Source: Clostridium sp. CAG:628 (GTDB taxonomy: Bacteria; Bacillota_I; Bacilli_A; RF39; UBA660). From it: 35,319 nt of DNA. The stretch spans positions 1 through 35,319 of the forward strand of contig FR902230.1 in assembly GCA_000438415.1 (NCBI GenBank). Direction: 5' to 3'. Numbering within the stretch: position 1 is the stretch's first letter; each line of letters begins with the position of its first letter. Positions 31,660 to 35,319 of this stretch are shown here, one piece after another. The notes beneath the pieces were generated by a model. The model ran no database searches. It worked only from the letters and a program-made list of their open reading frames with translations, and was not told the DNA's origin. The position numbers were made by a program, and so were the translations under genes.

Positions 31660-31675
31660 ATTAATTTCCTCCTTC
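31658..31675. repeat. Direct repeat copy 2, at the slipin ribosome site
   Basis: Minus strand GAAGGAGGAAATTAATAT. Its first 14 nt are identical to the copy at 32496-32513; 17 of 18 match overall. It contains the ribosome site and the AT of the slipin start codon. Confidence 0.85.
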
Positions 31676-32471
31676 ATTTTAAATATTTAATATCTGTTTC
31701 ATTTAAGATACTCATTTGATATATTGCAACTCTGTTAAGCTTTATCAACCGTTCTGACTGTTTCATTCCTTCATTTATAAATACAGAATTAAGATTTTCT
31801 AAATTAGACAAACATATTAGCTCATTAATAGTTGCATAATCTCTTATATTACCCTTTAAATTTTTATTATTTTTTCTCCATTCTTTAGCGGTTATACCAA
31901 ATAAAGCAACATTTAGAACATCGGCCTCCTCCGCATATACAAAGTTAATTTGCTCTTTAGTAAGTGCAACAGGCAATAAATTTTGCTTTACTGCGTTAGT
32001 ATGTATTTTATAATTAATTTTAGATAGCTCTCTTTTTACATTCCATCCTAACTCTTTTTGTTCATTTTCTTTTAATCTTTCAAATTCTTTAATCAATAAT
32101 AATTTAAATTTTGGACTAATCCACATTCCAAATTCAAAGGCAATATCTTTATGCGCATAAGTTCCACCATACCTACCAGACTTAGAAACTAAACCAATAG
32201 CACCAGTTTTATCAGTCCATTCTTTCACACTTAGCTTGTAATTATTTAGCCCCGCTTGGCTTTTAATTATGGCAAATTCGCCATAATTAAAATCAGGATT
32301 ATGTATTTCTTCCCAAATTCCTAAAAATTCAATTGTATTTCTATTTCTCAACCAATCAGATACGAAAAAATTCCCATCTTTTGATTTTAACATATCGGTA
32401 ATAGAAATATAATCTTCATCTTTAATTTTAACACATGTTATTTTTTTATCCAAAACCGTTAATTCTTTCAT
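31674..32471 (-). CDS. KilA-N domain protein, probable inserted phage-type gene
   Basis: 265 residues. The KilA-N DNA-binding domain covers about 1-135, with the diagnostic TYAHKDIAFEFGMWISPKF and LIKEFERLKE (104-134). A C-terminal region of 130 residues (ALTKEQINFVYAEEADVLNVALFGITAKEW) is of the kind often joined to KilA-N in phages and mobile islands. Codons differ from the neighbours (VYAEEADV is GTA TAT GCG GAG GAG GCC GAT GTT; others use GCA/GCT and GAA). It sits between rmuC and the slipin, bounded by a direct repeat, with a poor ribosome site. In phages KilA-N proteins act on host or phage DNA; the role here is unknown. Confidence 0.88.
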   Translation of the reverse strand: MKELTVLDKKITCVKIKDEDYISITDMLKSKDGNFFVSDWLRNRNTIEFLGIWEEIHNPDFNYGEFAIIKSQAGLNNYKLSVKEWTDKTGAIGLVSKSGRYGGTYAHKDIAFEFGMWISPKFKLLLIKEFERLKENEQKELGWNVKRELSKINYKIHTNAVKQNLLPVALTKEQINFVYAEEADVLNVALFGITAKEWRKNNKNLKGNIRDYATINELICLSNLENLNSVFINEGMKQSERLIKLNRVAIYQMSILNETDIKYLK

Positions 32472-32495
32472 GATTAAATCACAGTACTAATTATA

Positions 32496-32513
32496 ATACT
32501 AATTTCCTCCTTC
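32496..32513. repeat. Direct repeat copy 1, at the rmuC stop
   Basis: Minus strand GAAGGAGGAAATTAGTAT, coding the last residues EGGN and the TAG stop of rmuC. Offset from copy 2 is 838 nt, which is the length of the probable insertion unit. Confidence 0.85.
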
Positions 32514-33572
32514 TATTTTATTATTCTCTATATTAACATTACTAATTTCATCAAACCTTTTACTAATTTTATCAGTAGTAATGTGAATATCCTTAACATC
32601 CTTGCTAACTGTATCTATATGAGTACTAAGTTTATCCCATCTTTCTTTATATCTCATAAAATCTTCACCAAGTTTATTTAATTCAGTATGAATAATACTT
32701 GTATATTTATCTCTTTCCATACCCATAAGTATAGCTTGAATTATTGTTAGTAAACTCATAAGTGTTGTAGGACTTGCAATATAAACATGCTTTGAATAAG
32801 CATAATTAATTAGGTTTGTATGATATGCATTAATTTCAGCAAATATTGCTTCAGCAGGTAAAAACATTATTGCCTGATCACTTGTTTCACCACTTATAAC
32901 ATACTTGCTTCCTATCGCATCAATATGTTTTTTAACATCACTTTCAAATAACTTTTCTCTTCTTATTCTTTCTTCAGGTGTTATACCTTTTTCTAACATA
33001 TATCTATAGTTTTCAAGTGGAAACTTAGAATCTATACAAATATGTCCAAGAGGTTCTGGTGCAAAAACAATTGCATCAGCAATTACTCCTGTACTTAAAG
33101 TATATTGTAAACTATAAAGTTTATCATTCTTTTCACCAAATACACTTGATAATATCTGATGTAAATTAACTTCTCCAAATATACCACGACTCTTCTTATC
33201 AGTTAACACAGTTTGTAAACTAACTATATCACTAGATAAATTATCTATCTTCTTTTGTGCTTCATCAATTTTAGCAAGACGTTCTAAAACTGAAGCAAAA
33301 GTTTTATTAGTTTTTTCAAAATTAACATCTAGTCTTTCATTAACCTTATCATTTATCATATTTAATTTATGTTCTATTCTATCATTCAACTTATTAAAGT
33401 CTTCCATCAAATCTCTAGAAAAATTAAGTTTAAAGTCTCCAATTTCTCTAATAATATCTCCTTCTACTTTACTTAAAGATATATCATTTTCTTTATTCTT
33501 TTTAATATTAAATAACACTATAATTAACAAAATTACTACTAATACAACTAAACCTATTATTACATACTCCAT
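32499..33572 (-). CDS. rmuC: RmuC-family DNA recombination protein
   Basis: 357 residues. An N-terminal membrane segment (about 4-24), a coiled coil (40-125), then the RmuC nuclease-like domain: KSRGIFGEVNLHQILSSVFGE, VIADAIVFAPEPLGHICIDSKFPLENYRYM, AIMFLPAEAIFAEI, YIASPTTLMSLLTIIQAILMG, and a helical end. In E. coli RmuC limits rearrangements at inverted repeats; it is a membrane-linked, PD-(D/E)XK-like nuclease. ATG 33572 has GAGGAGTG at the proper distance; the longer start lies upstream of it. First gene of the operon rmuC-KilA-N-slipin-metallopeptidase. Confidence 0.93.
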   Translation of the reverse strand: MEYVIIGLVVLVVILLIIVLFNIKKNKENDISLSKVEGDIIREIGDFKLNFSRDLMEDFNKLNDRIEHKLNMINDKVNERLDVNFEKTNKTFASVLERLAKIDEAQKKIDNLSSDIVSLQTVLTDKKSRGIFGEVNLHQILSSVFGEKNDKLYSLQYTLSTGVIADAIVFAPEPLGHICIDSKFPLENYRYMLEKGITPEERIRREKLFESDVKKHIDAIGSKYVISGETSDQAIMFLPAEAIFAEINAYHTNLINYAYSKHVYIASPTTLMSLLTIIQAILMGMERDKYTSIIHTELNKLGEDFMRYKERWDKLSTHIDTVSKDVKDIHITTDKISKRFDEISNVNIENNKIEGGN

Positions 33573-33593
33573 ACTATCACTCCTCATAATTCA

Positions 33594-33622
33594 ATATTAA
33601 CATAAGTAAATTACATTGTCAA
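33594..33622 (-). promoter_or_regulatory. Promoter of the rmuC operon
   Basis: Minus strand: TTGACA, 17-nt spacer, TAATAT with TGT before it. Confidence 0.88.
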
Positions 33623-33645
33623 CCTTTTGTTCGCTAATTTTATAA

Positions 33646-33676
33646 TAAAAAACACTTTAGTTATTTAAGCTAAAGT
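33646..33676 (-). terminator. Terminator of the surface protein gene
   Basis: Minus strand stem ACTTTAG/CTAAAGT with a 9-nt loop, followed by GTTTTTTATT. The 33677-33804 stretch between it and the gene is AT-rich, with one short inverted repeat ATTACT/AGTAAT (33743-33757); no gene or template repeat is seen in it. Confidence 0.7.
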
Positions 33677-33804
33677 ATTTCATTTTTTTGTTGACTTTTT
33701 TACCAATGTATCATGTTATATAAACTATCATTTAACCCTTAGATTACTTATAGTAATTAAATTAGTAAATTAATCGTTAGACACAGTTAAATTAATGGGA
33801 TCGT

Positions 33805-35319
33805 TTAGCATCCACTTGGAGTTTCAACTATTTCGTATGGTGTCTCTGATGTCCCATCTCCTGTACTATATAGAGTGCAAGATTTGAGAGAAATGGCCGG
33901 ACGCACACCAATGATGGAGTTGATGGAGCTTTCTTCAAAGAAGCCGTAGCTAGGGAAGTTGGACACACTGAACACGTAAGCGTTTTTGCTGCTGCTACTC
34001 CTCCAAGAGACCGGAGACAACAACCACCAACTGGTACGGCCTGTTATACTACCATTTGCACTATTTAAAGAATACCATGCATATGGGCTTGTTAAACTTG
34101 TTAAATATTTTCCACCTGCACGCATTATTTCATCAGAGGTCATTAACGCTATTGGATATGTTAGTTTTGCACTTGTGTTATCTATGCTGAATGCATCACT
34201 TGCTTCTGTACAGTCATATGTTGGTTTATAATTTGTATACGCTCTTGCATATGGTGCATAGTCGAAACTTGTACCACCTGTGTTATATGTTCCTGATGTT
34301 TGTTCTGTTCTATCATTACAATATACTGCTGTTGTACTTAGGTATTTTGTATATGATGTCATGTTACTTGCATACCATTTATCTATTGCTGTTTTTATTG
34401 TGCTATTATTTGTATTTGTTCTTGCATTTACTAATGTATCATCATTTTCTCCATACATGTATCCTACATATTTTGGACTATCGAATGGATAGTTGAAAAC
34501 ACTAGTGCCTGTACTTAAATATACGTCAGTTGTATCATGGCTTGTTCCAGAATATAATAGTCTTACACTTCCATCCGCGTTGGTTCTTATTATTCTCCAG
34601 TACATTGGATCTCTTTTTTTCCAAGCGTAAGAGCAGTTTATATTATAAGAACTTGCTGAATTACATTCTTCTAAAGTAGTGTATTCTTTATATAAAGTAG
34701 ATGTTGCTGAAGAATAACCTCTTATTGGTCCGTCACTTGCAAATGTTCCAAACTTTACCCAATTATTTGTTGTATTTCCTGCATAATAGTATACTGTTGT
34801 ATCTGTAGTATTATGGACATTCTTTTCTGTTGCTGTAAATAGTGTTCCTGTTGTATTATTAGTAAATACTGCATCATATGTATCTCTCGTACTTCTTGTT
34901 GGATTGTCTCTCATTATTTGATAACCTAAAGTACCTTCTTCATATCCTGCATATATGTCTTTTGTTCCCTCTGTTATAAATAGTGTTCCACTTAGTTTTT
35001 TTCCCATATCAATACTTTGGTCTACACTTTCATCGTTTACATACTTAAATTCAATTGTGTAACTTTGTGTTACTCCATTAGGTATTACTACACTATAAGC
35101 TAGTACTTTATCTTTAGGTGCACTAGATTTTGGAATATCTTTAAACTCAGTCATATTATATCCATCGTTTGTACTAGTTATCTTGTACTTTAAGTATCCA
35201 TTAGTTACAAAAGTATTTAACAAATCTTTTATTACTATATTATATTTATATTCTGTCTTAGTATCATTTTTAATAGTAAATGTTTTACTATTACTCCATC
35301 CTGGTGTTATATTACTTCC
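33805..35319 (-). CDS. Large extracellular protein with DUF6273-like C-terminal domain (5' end outside the window)
   Basis: 504 residues visible; the frame is open to the window edge, so the start and any signal peptide are missing. The first 110 visible residues look like a beta-sandwich of the camelysin/TasA kind (FTIKND..., YKYNIVIKDLL, LKYKITSTN, VVIPNGVTQSYTIEF, MGKKLSGTLFITEG). After a Thr-rich link comes a DUF6273-like, lectin-type domain (about residues 230-475): DPMYWRIIRTNADGSVRLLY, LMTSDEIMRAGG, TSWWLLSPVSW, VFSV, IIGVRPAISLKSC, then the common GDGTSETPYEIV tail. The stretch coded by 33880-34041 changes sharply to about 49% G+C with many NNC codons, unlike the rest of the gene. Probably a secreted adhesin or matrix protein with a variable end. 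Confidence 0.8.
   Translation of the reverse strand, partial: GSNITPGWSNSKTFTIKNDTKTEYKYNIVIKDLLNTFVTNGYLKYKITSTNDGYNMTEFKDIPKSSAPKDKVLAYSVVIPNGVTQSYTIEFKYVNDESVDQSIDMGKKLSGTLFITEGTKDIYAGYEEGTLGYQIMRDNPTRSTRDTYDAVFTNNTTGTLFTATEKNVHNTTDTTVYYYAGNTTNNWVKFGTFASDGPIRGYSSATSTLYKEYTTLEECNSASSYNINCSYAWKKRDPMYWRIIRTNADGSVRLLYSGTSHDTTDVYLSTGTSVFNYPFDSPKYVGYMYGENDDTLVNARTNTNNSTIKTAIDKWYASNMTSYTKYLSTTAVYCNDRTEQTSGTYNTGGTSFDYAPYARAYTNYKPTYDCTEASDAFSIDNTSAKLTYPIALMTSDEIMRAGGKYLTSLTSPYAWYSLNSANGSITGRTSWWLLSPVSWRSSSSKNAYVFSVSNFPSYGFFEESSINSIIGVRPAISLKSCTLYSTGDGTSETPYEIVETPSGC
33880..34041 (-). other. Candidate diversity-generating-retroelement variable region
   Basis: Coding-strand segment from GGCCGTACC to CTCTCAAA. 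Between 33901 and 34020 I count 59 G or C in 120 nt, against about 35% in a 60-nt sample further upstream in the gene (34201-34260). Of the 36 codons from GTC to the GTG of GVRP, 20 end in C (AGC, AAC, TAC, TTC, TCC, GGC, ATC, GTC), while flanking codons nearly all end in A or T. A G+C-rich stretch (GTGCGTCCGGCC) closes it, where an IMH-type element would be expected. Confidence 0.5.

Noticed and set aside
33691..33720. TTGACT followed by TATATA on the plus strand, a possible promoter in the gap before the surface protein
   Set aside because: The spacer is 19-20 nt and no plus-strand gene or RNA follows; it would only run antisense to the surface gene.
33588..33804. Search for a DGR template repeat or small RNA downstream of the variable region
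   Set aside because: The stretch is AT-rich and shows no similarity to 33880-34041; only a terminator, a short inverted repeat and the rmuC promoter are there.

Overview
This is a very AT-rich, gene-dense stretch of a low-GC Firmicute chromosome (Bacilli or a Tenericutes-related relative; an uncultured gut lineage of the RF39 kind is my guess, not something the sequence proves). Evidence: TTGACA/TATAAT promoters, often with an upstream TGG; GGTGA/GGAGG ribosome sites; a proline T-box; and a spore-formation set (spoIIGA, sigE, sigG, yunB, a YutH-like coat protein, a YlmC/YmxH-like protein). TGA is used as a stop and Trp is TGG, so the standard bacterial code applies, not the Mycoplasma code.

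Layout. 1-3.7 kb: two small unknown proteins, a Y-family DNA polymerase with its YolD-like partner, and a MraZ-like/transglutaminase-like pair. 3.76-5.75 kb: a protein with two [helix-turn-helix + metallophosphoesterase] units, the first of which has lost its metal ligands. 5.8-6.4 kb: tRNA-Ala and a Nudix hydrolase. 6.4-8.4 kb: a membrane-anchored M15 (VanY-like) carboxypeptidase that lacks all its zinc ligands, followed directly by yvcK/glmR. 8.4-10.1 kb: proS under a T-box with a CCU specifier. 10.1-11.4 kb: a DUF3419-like protein and a small partner. 11.5-12.6 kb: a twelve-tRNA operon (Val, Thr, Tyr, Gln, Lys, Leu, Ser, fMet, Asp, Phe, Arg, Pro in transcription order), which includes the tRNA-Pro the T-box would sense. 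12.6-17.1 kb: an S1-domain protein, YutH-like, a DUF1292-like acidic protein, YutD, YunB and a tail-anchored protein. 17.2-21.5 kb: ferredoxin, rluB, a dacF-type carboxypeptidase, a lipoprotein, two unknowns and uppP. 21.5-23.8 kb: the spoIIGA-sigE-sigG block with a Spo0A-box-like site at its promoter. 23.9-26.9 kb: an unknown, TspO-like, lspA-rluD and a PRC-barrel protein. 26.9-29.8 kb: two tandem paralogous coiled-coil proteins. 29.9-33.6 kb: rmuC, a KilA-N protein, a slipin and a small zinc metallopeptidase in one operon. 33.8 kb to the end: the 3' part of a large surface protein with a DUF6273-like C-terminal domain.

The two strongest unusual signals are at the right end. First, the last ~160 bp of the DUF6273-like domain abruptly turns from AT-rich to about half G+C and is packed with NNC codons, as expected of the variable region of a diversity-generating retroelement whose template repeat carries AAC codons; no reverse transcriptase or template lies in this window. 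Second, the KilA-N gene sits between rmuC and the slipin, flanked by a 14-nt perfect (18-nt with one mismatch) direct repeat made of the rmuC stop/slipin ribosome-site sequence, and it uses different codons: it looks like a clean insertion that left the operon working. The dead carboxypeptidase beside yvcK and the half-dead double phosphoesterase are further candidates for undescribed functions.
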